DNA of 64,000 nucleotides from Aphrocallistes beatrix (Eukaryota > Porifera > Hexactinellida > Sceptrulophora > Aphrocallistidae), in assembly GCA_963281255.1 (NCBI GenBank), contig OY725503.1, forward strand, positions 372,001 to 436,000. Reading direction: 5' to 3'. The notes beneath the pieces are model-generated. The model did not search any database. It saw only the letters and a program-made list of their open reading frames with translations, and had not been told where the DNA came from. Positions 32,758 through 44,357 of this stretch are shown one piece after another. Each line of letters starts with the position of its first letter. Position 1 is the stretch's first letter. A program made the translations under genes and the position numbers.

Positions 32758-35700
32758 ATGAGCCGTACAGAGGGCATCTATCTTCCGAGGTTACCTCCTG
32801 CCCATATAAGGGTAGGCACACTCCCTGTGACAGCTCAGAGCTATTCCTGGCTGAAGGAACAGACTAAGGAACTTGAGAAAGGACGGGACGACCCCTTGTC
32901 CGCTCTTATCCCCCCTGAACCTGCGCATAAGGGGTTCCTTGGCAGTCCCAGATACGATCTCCCTCCGAACGTGTTCTCAGACCCTGTCATGTACGAAGAA
33001 GTGTTTGTGAAAGAACTGCCGATAATGAGAAGGTACGTTTATGAGAGAATTCAGTGTGGTAGGAATAGAACGAATGATGTCATTATTGACATTTATTCAT
33101 CATGGTTCCTAGTTAATTACAGATCTCATTGCTACTTGAAATCTATTTAGTAATTTAGATTAGTGTACCATGGATACATATGTTGCTCCTAATGTGTAAA
33201 ATTGCAGGCCATTTTGCCATATTTATTAATTGGTCTCTTTATTGTTATTTACCAGAGATTCACAAACAAATAATCGGATGAGAAAAAGAGAGAAAATGCT
33301 CCCAAAATGTGTTTTAAAATGTGCCACCCCTGGAAATGTTTTTGAATCTATCTGTTTTCAATCAACAAATCTTTGATCAGAATTTATTCAACTACAAACT
33401 AAGATGTTTAACATCTTTTAACAAAATTTTAAATCTGATTGGCTACTTTAGGCTTCCAATCAACGTATCAAATCACCCCCTAACCTACAACACCTACAAC
33501 AGTCTCCATGATCCTCATTGTAGAGAATTCTTGCTGCAGAGTCGTGTTTTCCGTCAGCACTTGGAACGCCAGGGTTTCCTAACCTCTGACATGAGGGTAG
33601 TAGCTGCCCCAGGAGAGCAGAGACAGAGAGTTAGAGCTCACGAGTTGCTAGAACGCAGGGAGGTGTTAGTTGAGAAAGTGAGTGTTATAAGGGACATACC
33701 TAATTTACGGAACGGAACCATCCGGGAAAATCTGAGTACCTAATTTATGGAACTTGGAGGAATGGTTCCGGAATATAAATGCCTAATTTACGGAACATTC
33801 CGTAAATTAGACATTTATAATATCCGGAACCATTCCTCCAAGTTCCGTAAGTTAGATACTCAGATTTCCTGGAATGGTTCCGTTCCGTAAATTAGGTTTG
33901 TCCTGTTGTAAGTTAGAGTGTGTTAACCAACCTGTCTGTATTGTTCTACTAATATATCCCTGGTTCTTACAGTTGTATTGTTGTTCATTAACTCTAGGAA
34001 TTACCCAGAAGTGAGAAAAATACTTTTCTTATGCAGAATGTTATTTATCGATTTAGATTTGTTAAAATTTTATGATATTTGGAAAGTATTCTGATGAGCT
34101 GTTTAATACTTGGGTCAGATAACTGCTAATTTCTTCGAAATTTCGTGTTTTACTAAGAATTAATTTCTTTAAAGTTACGTGAGAGGAATGAAGACAGGAA
34201 AATGAAATTCAGACAAAACTCCCCGAAACTTCCCAAAATCCTGAAATGGTCTCGAGACAAGAGTGAAACCAGAGATAAACAGAAACAGTTTAATATTGAA
34301 AAGCAGAAAAGCAAGAAAAGACTGAGAGAAATCGAAGAACAGAATCGCATCAGAGATTTAGCAATGAAGGAATGTGAGTTGAGATATCTAAACTTCTAAA
34401 CTTAGAATCTGATTGGCTGAAATAAAAAATGTTTAAAAATTTTATTTTTTAGCTAAAAGAATCGAAGCTCTGATTGAAAAGCTAAAATTAGAACAGGAGT
34501 TACACAGAATTGAGAATGAGAAGAAGTTGCACAAGATAATGAAGGAAGATTATGAGGTATGTTGTACCATGGATATTTATAATTGAGTGTTCACTGAACT
34601 AAACTAATCCATTACCTCAGTGCTACATACTAACGGGATTCTATTGTACATATTTAGCGTCGCTATGCAGATAATAAGAGAGGAAAGGAGATAGCATTCT
34701 GGAGAATGGAATCTGACAAAATTCATAACAGAATTATTCACATGTCTCTCTTGAATTGGCACAGAATCTCTCCAGATGAATTCCTTTCTACCAGACGAGA
34801 TACACAGGTTGCTAGGTAAACCATCTTTGAATAAACAAACAAACAAACAAACAAAGAACAAACAAGCAAATGTATTGATAAGACTCAGTTATTTTAATTA
34901 GTCTATTTATAGCTACTTGTCAGAGGATGAGTTGTTTATTGGAGATGAGAAAGAAGAAATTATTGAGAAAATTCTCTCTGGTAATTCCTCTCTTTTCTAG
35001 CAATTCTTTAACGAAAATTCCAACGTTTTAGACTCAGCACTAATCTCAACGATTAGATTATAAACTGATTGTATGCATAGAAATATCCGAAGCCTCCATT
35101 TCTCCTCTTCCTCTTGAGCTGAAGGAAATACTTGATAAGCCTGAAGACACCAGGGATGAGTTTGTATCGGAACTAACACCTACTCCTTCAGTTCCTGAAA
35201 CAGAACTGGAATTGGAATCATTGCCGATTGAGTTGATACCTGAAATAGAACCTACAAGAGGTAAGATTAAAGACTTTATAACTGAAAACTCCCTCCATTA
35301 CTGCCTGATCCCTCCAGTTAGAGAAAAGAATGGATCAGTTAGAGAACCCTTCTAATCCCAAATCCTCTTCTAGATTCAGTTGAGCTGATACCATCAGATA
35401 TCCCTAGACTCGAAGTAGACAAGACAGCAGATGAGGTAGAGAGTGAGTTGGACCGTCCGTCCGAAACAGACGGCTACACAGGGGAAGAAGAATCCCCTTC
35501 GAAGCTAGAACTCTCTCACTTGTCCCCGGTAGAGAAGTTCTTCTACATAATGAACCAATCGTTTAGCTCTGTAGACCCTGATGGCACTGGGAGTATTCTC
35601 ATAGAAGGGTTGATTCAAGTTCTCAAACAGCCAAGCTTAGGTAAGAAGTGTATTCATACTCAAATATTTCAGCGGTTGCTATGGTTACTGTGGGATATTT

Positions 35701-38700
35701 CACAATACATTCCCTATTCACTTACTAGAGCTGTTCTATCTATCTATCGATACTTCTTAGTGTGATTCCTATACTTTATATATAATCTATGATCCTATGG
35801 TATGGTGGAGATAGTTCGCAAAAAACAGAAATAGTTCGACTTTCCAAAAAAGGAAATAGTTCGCAAAAAAACCCACCATTAATCCTAATGATAAAAAGTC
35901 GAACTATTTCCTAGATCCGTAATTCGAACTATTTCCTTTTTCGAAAAGTCGAACCATTTCCGCATTACCGATCCTATATAATAGTATAGGTGCACACTTC
36001 TGAAATTTGTTGATCCAGCCGACTGGCCTAACAACAGTTTAAAATACTTTTTTCGAATTTTTTTGTGATGATGAGGCATTTTATGTATATTTGCACCTAA
36101 CCCCGATTTAAAATTTGCTAAATCATAATGATTACGCAGCATATTTGATTTTCTTTTGATTATATCTCGAAAATATTCAACCTATCGGTTCCATATAAAT
36201 ACCAGAGGTACACTATGGTTGTCTAGGCCTATTTCTCTCTGATGAAGAACTGCACTATATCGGTGGGCAGCTAGGAACAAACCGTTTCCAATCCATCACC
36301 TACAGCACAATCCTGCCTTCTCTACCCCAGTACCTCATCTCCATCTATCAGCAGAGATCTCAGCAGCAATTACTCACGTACAATTACTCGTTTGAGGAGC
36401 TTTGGTGTCAAATGTACCATCCTGATACAGGATACATCTACTTCAATAAGTTCTCGAGTCAGGTTAGTTCTTCTATAGAGATCTTAGCCTGATCCAACTA
36501 GGATTGTCACCCGATTCCTAAGAGTTGAAATCCGTTTTGACATTTTATATATTATCTGTATTTTCAGTTATTCAATTAGCTTCTTTGTTATACATTGGAA
36601 TAGTGTTTGGATTTGATATTAATATTAATCACTAATGTCGAAAATAGGATTAACGATGGAATATCGTTGTGAGGAAAGAACGTAGGAATTATCCAATAAC
36701 AATTTGTAAGAGAAGTTTTTGCTTGATACTATTTTCATTTTGCTTTTTGGATGTGAAGACTCAAAATTAACTGAAATATATCTATTATTAGAATAAATAT
36801 ATACATTATTAAAGGAAATAATTGCAGTTGTTAATGATTATATACAGTCGAACCTGTATAATCATACCGTTGGGAAACGAAAAAACTGTCGGATGACTAA
36901 ATTGTTGGATTGTACAGTGCAATTTCTACTGACCAACGCCAGTTATATTAGAAAACTCGTATTATTGAGGTTCTACTGTACTCTTTATTAAACTTAGGTG
37001 ACTGATGAGAGACCTGAAGATTTCAGGCCTTCCCTGAAAGACGATCTATTCGAGGAAGTGATCGTGGATATGATTTTCTTAACAGACTCGCGTCAAGATG
37101 GAGTTATAGACCAGGACGAATTCAGCAATTTCCTTGCAGTACAGTCTGAATCAGGGCCTTTGACCCCTACTCAGCTCTCAGATTTGAGAGACAAATTCAT
37201 TGCAGTGTCCAGTGTCACTCCAGACGGTGTCTTCTATATCAACTACAGCGAGTTTGTGCCATTAGCCCACCAGCTGATAGCCTACCTCTACCAGAATAGA
37301 GTTCCCAGTTCCACTGTATGGGTAGAGCTTCCTAGCACCAAGGTGTGTATGATGTTAATTATATTAGCGAACCCGAAATGTTGAAATCATAATGACTTAG
37401 CATTTATAGAAGATCGGATGGATAGGTGCGAATCTATATACTATAGAACTGCATCTTCTCAAAAAGTTTTTTAAAAAACTGGCTTGAGAGTATAACGGAA
37501 ACAATGAAATTTTAATGAATACAGTAGAGTCTCCCAAAACGGATAATCCCTCCACAATGGACAAACCTCGTGGAACGGAATGGATTTACTATTTACAGTA
37601 GATATTGAATATAGTGATAATTCTAAGGGGTTTGAGGTACCCCAGTCGATAACATTCCGTACTAATTCTATTGGATATATTGATACAGTCAGGGTCGCTT
37701 AATATGAACATTCGTTTATTATGAACTAACCTCCTTGTCCCAATTTCATTTTTAGATAGGATTTGTATTGAACCAAGTTCGCTTAATATGAAGTATCTCT
37801 ATTATGAACAGATTTTTCGGCCCCTGGTGGTTCACAATAAGCGACTCTGGCTGTATATTGGATATAGTGATAATTTGACCAAAAATTCCCTGTTCCCAGC
37901 ACTATCACTATATCCAATATATACTGTACGTATGTAATAGTTAATCACTCTCCGAGAAGCAGACATCTCTGTACAAAGGACAAAACCATGTCTCCAATGT
38001 GTCCGTCATTCGGAGAATCCACTGTATTATCTCTCCATGAAAATAACAATCGTGTTTTATGATCAAAATGTTATAACTTGAATTTTTTAAGGTTAATTCT
38101 TTCTGGTTCAACAAACTCACAGGACAAACCAGCCTGACACGTCCGAAGTCCGTAGAGTCGGGAGAGAACCGACGGACAGCCCTGGGGTCCAGGCCACAGC
38201 CCCTGCCCGCTATCGTGGAGGTGGAGAGTCGTCCCACCTCCACCGTCCCCACCCCTCCCCATCCTGACTCTACTCTCAACTCGCTGTCTCCTACCCCACC
38301 ATCCCTGGTCCGGAGACAAACTCCGAGACGCGCAGCTAAGCAGGCGAGAGACGAAAAAGATGAGAAAGAGCGACTTAAAGTATGTACAACTCAGATTGAG
38401 TATTCTTCTATGATGGACTTAACTGAATAAGCAAGAAATAATAGGATAGTACGATGTGTAGAGAATAAGGCCAAGCAATTGAGAGACGAAAAATATGCGA
38501 CTCCGCTTAATAGGGTCACATCGGTTAGAGGACTTTTGCCTCGATTAAGCGGAGAACCCTATTAACCGAAAATAATTTAGATTAACCGGACAAAAGTATT
38601 TGAACACTTGATTCTTTCCCATCCAAATAGTACTGTTTAATCGGGTCAACCGCTTAATCGGTCCACTTTTGGTAGGACCGGAATAGTTCTCACACATAGA

Positions 38701-39041
38701 AGCTACTACGAAATATTTTCGGTTAATAGGGTTCTCCGCTTAATCGGGGCAAAATGTCCTCTGACCGATGTGACCCTATTAAGCGGAGTCGACTGTAAGT
38801 GTGTTTTATTTTTATGAATTCGATTCAATGTTTGTTGTTTGTTTAGATCACTCCAAGCTCTTCAGACAGATCAGCTGATCAGGAGATTGAGGTGAGGCTA
38901 GCCTCCAAACTGTCTTCTCTCTCCACTCGCTCTGAGCCAATCAGAGAAGAGGCTGATGAGCCTATCAACACCTCCAAACTAGAGAATTTAGGCGCCATTA
39001 CGATGCAACCTGCTGTCACCTTAGCAACCCAAATTGTATAA
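32758..39041 (+). CDS. 12-exon EF-hand / coiled-coil protein, 846 aa, unrecognised
   Basis: Exons 32758-33032, 33452-33677, 34175-34373, 34453-34556, 34658-34815, 34913-34980, 35081-35260, 35374-35640, 36227-36462, 36998-37342, 38092-38379 and 38847-39041 join with matching phases and sum to 2541 nt, exactly 847 codons with TAA. The N-terminal third is Arg-rich; exons 3-5 form a long charged coiled coil. Exons 6-8 are Glu/Pro-rich and acidic. Exons 8-10 carry EF-hand-like motifs: VDPDGTGSILIEGL (imperfect loop) and TDSRQDGVIDQDEF (complete calcium loop). The C-terminus is basic and Ser/Pro-rich. The build (coiled coil plus EF-hands) is common in axonemal and centrosomal proteins, but I cannot name the family. 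The first intron of exon 2-3 carries a 214-bp palindrome; later introns carry several MITEs. Confidence 0.82.
33691..33904. repeat. 214-bp palindrome, CTAATTTACGGAACGG family, intronic
   Basis: The arms are near-perfect reverse complements: GGGACATACCTAATTTACGG at the left, CCGTAAATTAGGTTTGTCCT at the right, meeting around CCTAATTTACGGAACATTCCG. Related to the CGGGACGG elements but with AACGG in place of GACGG. Confidence 0.9.
34831..34866. repeat. (AAAC)n microsatellite
   Basis: Six to seven AAAC units in the intron after exon 5 of the EF-hand gene. Confidence 0.8.
35802..35973. repeat. Inverted repeat with GAAATAGTTCGAC units
   Basis: GGAAATAGTTCGCAAAAAA and AGAAATAGTTCGACTTT copies on the left face AAGTCGAACTATTTCC and AAAGTCGAACCATTTCC on the right. 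It is non-coding and intronic. Confidence 0.75.
36842..36980. mobile_element. TA-flanked MITE, TACAGTCGAACCTGTATAAT ends
   Basis: TACAGTCGAACCT at the left is the inverse of AGGTTCTACTGTA at the right (two mismatches); TA flanks both sides. It sits in the intron before exon 10 of the EF-hand gene. Confidence 0.7.
37519..38026. mobile_element. Composite of nested TA-flanked MITEs
   Basis: An outer pair of ends (TACAGTAGAGTCTCC at 37519 and GGAGAATCCACTGTA at 38026) encloses at least one complete element with its own ends, TACAGTCAGGGTCGCTTA at 37684 and TAAGCGACTCTGGCTGTA at 37855. The nesting shows successive insertions into the intron before exon 11. Confidence 0.7.
38497..38796. mobile_element. 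MITE with CGACTCCGCTTAATAGGGTC termini
   Basis: The left end CGACTCCGCTTAATAGGGTC and right end GACCCTATTAAGCGGAGTCG are exact reverse complements over 20 bp. Interior copies of GCTTAATCGG suggest an inverted dimer. It lies in the last intron of the EF-hand gene. Confidence 0.85.
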
Positions 39042-39395
39042 TGGAATGCTGGTAACCCAAACACTTATTTTTGTATCTTGGATTTTATTTATTTATCTTT
39101 TGAACTAATATTTCGTATATTATTGGAAATCCTTTTTATTCACAAATTATTTTAGTTTTTGATTTTTTTCACCGTCGCGCGATCCTTAATTGTCCGATTT
39201 CTAGCAAAGTTGAAATGCAGACTCTGTTCATGGTGTAAATGTATATTTGATATTGATTTCCTGAATTTCATCATTTCAGTGTTTATAATTAGAATATTTT
39301 CATTTCCACCTTGTGTCGAAAGAGGTAAATTAGGATTATTTTATCAGAAAGGTTTGCTCAACTTTGAATTTACGATTCAACTATTTTGACAAGAC

Positions 39396-40625
39396 ATGGC
39401 TACTCCTAATGCACAGGAACGCGACAGATTCCTGAAACACGTGAGTAGAGTGAGAGAGGAAATAGGAAGGAAGTTCTTTATAGCTCATCAGGTGCTAGAA
39501 GAGAGAGAGACCGAACTGCTATCAGAGTTGGATCAGCTAGAGGAGCGATACAGGGGAGATGCTATTGCTGAACAGATTGAGGACTTGGAAAGAGTGAAAG
39601 AGGTTGAGTTGTCTACATCAAAAGTAAACAAAAACAAAGATATAATAATACAACACGTTTCAGAGTTGGATGACGATGTGAGGAAGCTAAGGGAAGATTG
39701 GGAGAAGGAGAGAGCTAGCATGAGGAGAGGAGAGTTGGTGTGGGATGCAGAGTTGGAAGCTAGATTGAGTGAGTTAGGAGAGATTAGGGTGAGTTCTGTT
39801 TCGCACTATAAGGAAATAGAAAATCCACTGATCGTAGCAGGTACTAACAGTTTAGAGATATCTAAGTCAGCTGGAGTGTTTTATTATCCTTCTTCAATCG
39901 CTATTCATCCTGAAACTAACGATGTTTACGTATGCGATAAATGGAATGATCGTGTCCAAGTCTTTACCAAATCTTTGGAGTTCTCATTCGATTTCAGTGA
40001 AAATATGTCTTATCCAGATGGTATGTGTATCAGTAACAACTCAGTGTATGTTACACAGTATGGCGGTCATTGTCTGAATGAGTACACTGCTGAAGGGAAA
40101 TTCTTGAAGTCAGTCGGGAAATGGGGGAAGAAGAAACTCCAGTTTGTCTATCCTTGTGGTGTTGCTGCCTCCAACAATGAAAATATAATTTATATATGCG
40201 ACCATGGCAATAGTAGAATTCAATGTTTGAACTTGAATCTTACATTCAATTCCATCATTTCAGATATTCCTTTTCCTCTCGACATCAAGATAACAGCTGA
40301 GGAGATAGTAGTGCTGACAGGAGTTTGCATTCGTTACTATAATTACACATATCAACATATCAGGAAGATAATTCTACATGGAGAAGGTGGGCATCTGACT
40401 ATTTCATTCCATTTCTGTCTGGATGTTGAACAGAATATTCTAATAACTGATCGGCAAACTCATTGCGTCCTAATATTTACAAGCAAAGGAGAGCTGATGC
40501 ACAAGTTCGGTAGAGAAGGAACAGGAAGAGGGGAATTATATAAACCTAGAGGAATAGCTGTCGATTCTGAAAATAAAATCATAGTAGCTTCTTTTAATCC
40601 TAACTTCTGTCTTCAGATTTTCTAA
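39396..40625 (+). CDS. Coiled-coil / NHL-repeat protein (TRIM-NHL-like without RING), copy 1, 409 aa
   Basis: Single exon from ATG in MATPNAQERDRFLKHV. Residues 1-140 are a heptad-rich coiled coil (EEIGRKFFIAHQVLEERETE...). Residues about 155-409 form an NHL-type beta-propeller: SIAIHPETNDVYVCDKWNDR, GVAASNNENIIYICDHGNSR and GIAVDSENKIIVAS are NHL blades. TRIM-NHL proteins normally add RING and B-box fingers for ubiquitin ligation; neither is present in this exon and I see none upstream. It may be a substrate- or RNA-binding partner. The 40 bp before the ATG (TTTACGATTCAACTATTTTGACAAGAC) are conserved in all three copies. Confidence 0.85.
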   Translation: MATPNAQERDRFLKHVSRVREEIGRKFFIAHQVLEERETELLSELDQLEERYRGDAIAEQIEDLERVKEVELSTSKVNKNKDIIIQHVSELDDDVRKLREDWEKERASMRRGELVWDAELEARLSELGEIRVSSVSHYKEIENPLIVAGTNSLEISKSAGVFYYPSSIAIHPETNDVYVCDKWNDRVQVFTKSLEFSFDFSENMSYPDGMCISNNSVYVTQYGGHCLNEYTAEGKFLKSVGKWGKKKLQFVYPCGVAASNNENIIYICDHGNSRIQCLNLNLTFNSIISDIPFPLDIKITAEEIVVLTGVCIRYYNYTYQHIRKIILHGEGGHLTISFHFCLDVEQNILITDRQTHCVLIFTSKGELMHKFGREGTGRGELYKPRGIAVDSENKIIVASFNPNFCLQIF

Positions 40626-41631
40626 CTCTCTCTCTTAGTGCGACTCTTCATTAGTTATTCGTTAGGAATCGATTATGTTTATTCTTAGCTGACCAAAATT
40701 TTCTATTTACTCCATGTTCCCATTTTTGTTTTTGTTATTTGAATAGAATATCTAGTATGTTTACCTAAATATTTATCTCCTCTGTTATATAATTATCCCT
40801 CGCCTGGCTAGGTCTCAAAAGTATAAATAGAGAAAATCCCACTTTCATTTTCACTTTCAACATTCCTAGCCAACCGCGGGTTAATTAATCGCGTTATAGA
40901 TTCTGTTGTTGCTAATCCCAATTGGCTTAGAAAGCCAACGAATTTGATAAAATATCCAATTTTCTCATAGTGTCCAGATAATTCCTGATTTAACTACGAC
41001 ACATGAATTTTACTGTACATGGATCTTAGCTCGCTTGAACTGAGAACTGGCGGACACATCGAAATTCTAATTTCATTTCTTATTTATAAGCTCGGAAACC
41101 TAGAATTTCTATTTTTGTGTACATTTACGTACAGAGAACTCGGTTAGTACGTACCCTACATAGGAATCTATATAATAAATTAATTCTGGTTCATAGAAAT
41201 GAGTACGTACTTTCTACTGTATATAAAAGTGGCAATGACGTCATAATTCCGCGATGAGTGGCTTTTGTTTACTCCAGTGTGCCTAAGATCCGCTTTATGT
41301 GGTCAGTTTCGATCGATTCTTTCTAATAATTATTCTATTTTTGGTAAATTAATTGATAGACAATCCTAGTTACCAAAATAATGTATTTTTTATAAATAAA
41401 CTGAAAATTGTTAGATAATTCACCATCCTACGTACATACTTATGCGTGTTGTTTCGCAGATACACATGACACGTGCTAGTTAGTAGTAATACGTCAAGAC
41501 AGGGACTAACTACGTACGTATTAGGCTAATAGAAACTTCATTTAAAAAGATAAATTAGAAGTTTATTCTATCCGAACAACAGTTCTACTAAACTTTGAAT
41601 TTACGTTTCAACTATTTGGAAGTGACAAGAC
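40626..41631. other. Intergenic region duplicated with the NHL gene array
   Basis: The stretch 40745-41100 (ATAGAATATCTAGTATGTTTAC..., AATCGCGTTATAGATTCTG...) recurs after the second NHL gene at about 42975-43240, showing that gene and 3' flank were copied together. No other gene is seen. Confidence 0.7.
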
Positions 41632-42867
41632 ATGGCTAGTCCTTATGTACAAGAAAGTGACATATTCCTGAAACACGTGAGGAGAGTGAGAGAGGAAATA
41701 GAAAGGAAGTTCGCTAGAGCTCATCAGCTGCTAGTGGAGAGGGAGACCGAACTGATATCAAAGTTGGATCAGCTAGAGGCGCGATACAGGGGGGACGATA
41801 TTATCGAACGGATTGACGGCTTGAATAACCTGATAACTCAGTTTTCTAATTTAAAGCTAAACCCAGACAAAGACCTAGTGGTAAAAGAGGTTGCAATGTT
41901 GAATGACCGTGTGAGGACGATAATGGAAGATTGGGAGATGGAAAAAGCTAGCATGAAGAGAGTAGAGTTGGAGTGGGATGCACAGTTGGAATCTAGATTG
42001 ATTGTGTTAGGAGCGATTAGGGTGAGTAATTTTCCGGACTACAAGGAAACTGGGAACCCAATAATCGTAGCTGGTAAACACAGTTATGAGAAATCTACGT
42101 CAGCAGGAGTGTTCTGTAATCCTCGCTCAATCGCTATTCATCCAAAAACAAACAATATTTATGTGTGCGATCATGGAAATAATCGTATCCAAGTCTTTAC
42201 CGAATATTTGGAATTCCTATTGGCTTTCAGCAGTGAGAAGATGTCTTTTCCAGATGGGATGTGCATTAGTAACAACTCAGTCTATGTTACACAGTATGGC
42301 GGCCATTGTCTGAGTGAGTACACTGCTGAAGGTGAATTCTTGAAATCTGTCGGGATATATGGAAAGAAGAAACCCGAATTTGCTTTCCCTCGTGGTGTTG
42401 CTGCCTCCGAAAAGAAAAAGAAAATTTACGTATGTGACAGTGAAAATAATAGAATTCAATGTTTGAACTTAAATCTTACATTCAATTCAATTATTTCTTC
42501 TATTCCTCATCCTATCGACATCAAGACAACAGCTGAGTGGATAGTAGTACTGACGAGAGGAGAACATTGGATCTGTTACTATAACTACGCTCATCAGCTG
42601 ATTAGGAAGGTAATTCAACGTGCAGAAGATAGAAATGTGACTCAGCTATGCCATTTCTGTCTGGATGCTAAACAGAATATTCTAATAACAGATTCGACAG
42701 CTAATTGCGTCATAATATTTTCAAGCAATGGAGAGCTGATACGCAAGTTCGGTAAATATGGGACAGGAAAAGGAGTGCTCTTTACTCCTACAGGAATAGC
42801 TATCGATTCTGAAAACAGAATCATTGTAGCTTCTCAGAATCCTAACTTCTGTCTTCAGTTCTTCTAA
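41632..42867 (+). CDS. Coiled-coil / NHL-repeat protein, copy 2, 411 aa
   Basis: Single exon from ATG in MASPYVQESDIFLKHV. The same layout as copy 1: coiled coil to about residue 140, then NHL blades (SIAIHPKTNNIYVCDHGNNR, GVAASEKKKKIYVCDSENNR, GIAIDSENRIIVAS). It is the most diverged of the three, especially in the coiled coil. No RING or B-box. The propeller probably binds protein or RNA. It lies between copies 1 and 3 on the same strand, so the array arose by tandem duplication. Confidence 0.85.
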   Translation: MASPYVQESDIFLKHVRRVREEIERKFARAHQLLVERETELISKLDQLEARYRGDDIIERIDGLNNLITQFSNLKLNPDKDLVVKEVAMLNDRVRTIMEDWEMEKASMKRVELEWDAQLESRLIVLGAIRVSNFPDYKETGNPIIVAGKHSYEKSTSAGVFCNPRSIAIHPKTNNIYVCDHGNNRIQVFTEYLEFLLAFSSEKMSFPDGMCISNNSVYVTQYGGHCLSEYTAEGEFLKSVGIYGKKKPEFAFPRGVAASEKKKKIYVCDSENNRIQCLNLNLTFNSIISSIPHPIDIKTTAEWIVVLTRGEHWICYYNYAHQLIRKVIQRAEDRNVTQLCHFCLDAKQNILITDSTANCVIIFSSNGELIRKFGKYGTGKGVLFTPTGIAIDSENRIIVASQNPNFCLQFF

Positions 42868-44357
42868 CACTCTCTCCAACTGTTCCTACTCTAGTTATTC
42901 GTTAGGAATCATGTTGACTCTTTCCTTTCCTAAAAATCCTGTTTACTCCCTGTATCCTGTTTTTGTTTTTGTTATTTGAATAGAATCTCTAGTATGTTTA
43001 CCTAAATATTTGTCTCCTCTGTTAATCGCGTTATAGATTCTGTTGGTGGTAATCCCAATTGGCATAGCGAGTTAAATCAACGAATTTGAGAAAATATCCA
43101 ATTTTCTCAAAGTGTCCAGGTAATTCTTGATTTCATTACGACACATGGTTTGTCCTATAAATAGAACTTAGCTCGCTTGAGTGAGACTGGCAAACACATC
43201 GGAATTCTAATTTAAGTCTCTTATTTATGCTCGAAAACCTGGAATTTATAATTTCTGTACATAACACGTGCATATAAAATTGGGAATTACTTCATAATCC
43301 AGCAATGAATGAGCTTTTTTCCGAGACTCGACTTGCTTGAACAAGTCACCAAATACTCCGTCCGGTGTGCCAAAAGTCTTATTGTGACTGGCACTTTGAT
43401 CAATTTGGAACCTCAGTAAATGATTTAATTGCCTAGGATTGTCTGAATTAATTTTGCAATATGGAAGGATAATGATCATAAATAACTTAGTATTTATTTA
43501 CGACTCGAACTTTTAACAGAACTAATTTATGCTATTTACAGTCGACTCCGCTTAATAGGACCACATCGGTCAGAGGAGATTTCGACCTGATTAAACGGAG
43601 AACTGTGTTAACCGAAAATATTTTATATTAGCTTCTATGCGCGAGAAGAATTCGGGTCTTGCCAAAAGTGGTTTGATTAAGCGGAGTCAACTGTAAATGA
43701 CACAAAACTATTTATTTTAACTGTACTAGAATGCCCAGCACTTTTATGGCTTCAGTTACATAGGAAATGGCTGGGAGACATCCGCGATATCGCGGACACT
43801 GTATCCTCAGTGGACATTTAAAAGTTTGTTTTAAATAAATACTAAGTTCTTTCCTATCATTATTCTATTTTATTGTATCCAAGGTAATAAAATCATGAAA
43901 TTTACTGAGGTCACTCATTTGTATTAAGTTACCGCTCCAAGGTACCACCATGTAACTGGAAGAGAATATAAATAACGAAACGAATGCATTTGGAATAAAT
44001 CTATAAAGTAAACCCAATTTTATGGCTTCCCGCCCAAAATGGCTTAAACCGGAAACTTAGCATTTGAATGTTGGCTTTCGTGGGTTTTAACTTTACTATT
44101 TATATAATCTATCTAAATACTTTCATAACAGTTATTCGTCATGCATTCTTAGCTATCGTTATGTCTCATGAATGTGACATGTGATTGTTGATGGTAGTAC
44201 GTAATAGAGTACGTAATAGATGGTAGTGCGTAATAGACAGGCGTTGTATTAGGCTAATTGTAACTTCAGTTCAAAAGAGATAAATTGGAAACCGAGTTTA
44301 TTTTATCAGAACAGTTCTACTCAATATTGATTTACGATTCAACTATTTTGACAAGAC
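42868..44357. other. Intergenic region of the NHL array
   Basis: Begins with a copy of the flank seen after copy 1 (to about 43240) and holds a TA-flanked MITE (43537-43695). The remainder is AT-rich and shows no gene. Confidence 0.55.
43537..43695. mobile_element. TA-flanked MITE, TACAGTCGACTCCGCTTAAT ends
   Basis: TACAGTCGACTCCGCTTAAT at the left and ATTAAGCGGAGTCAACTGTA at the right are 19/20 reverse complements. The TA at each end suits a TA target-site duplication of a pogo/Tigger- or Tc1-type element. It is non-coding. Confidence 0.85.
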
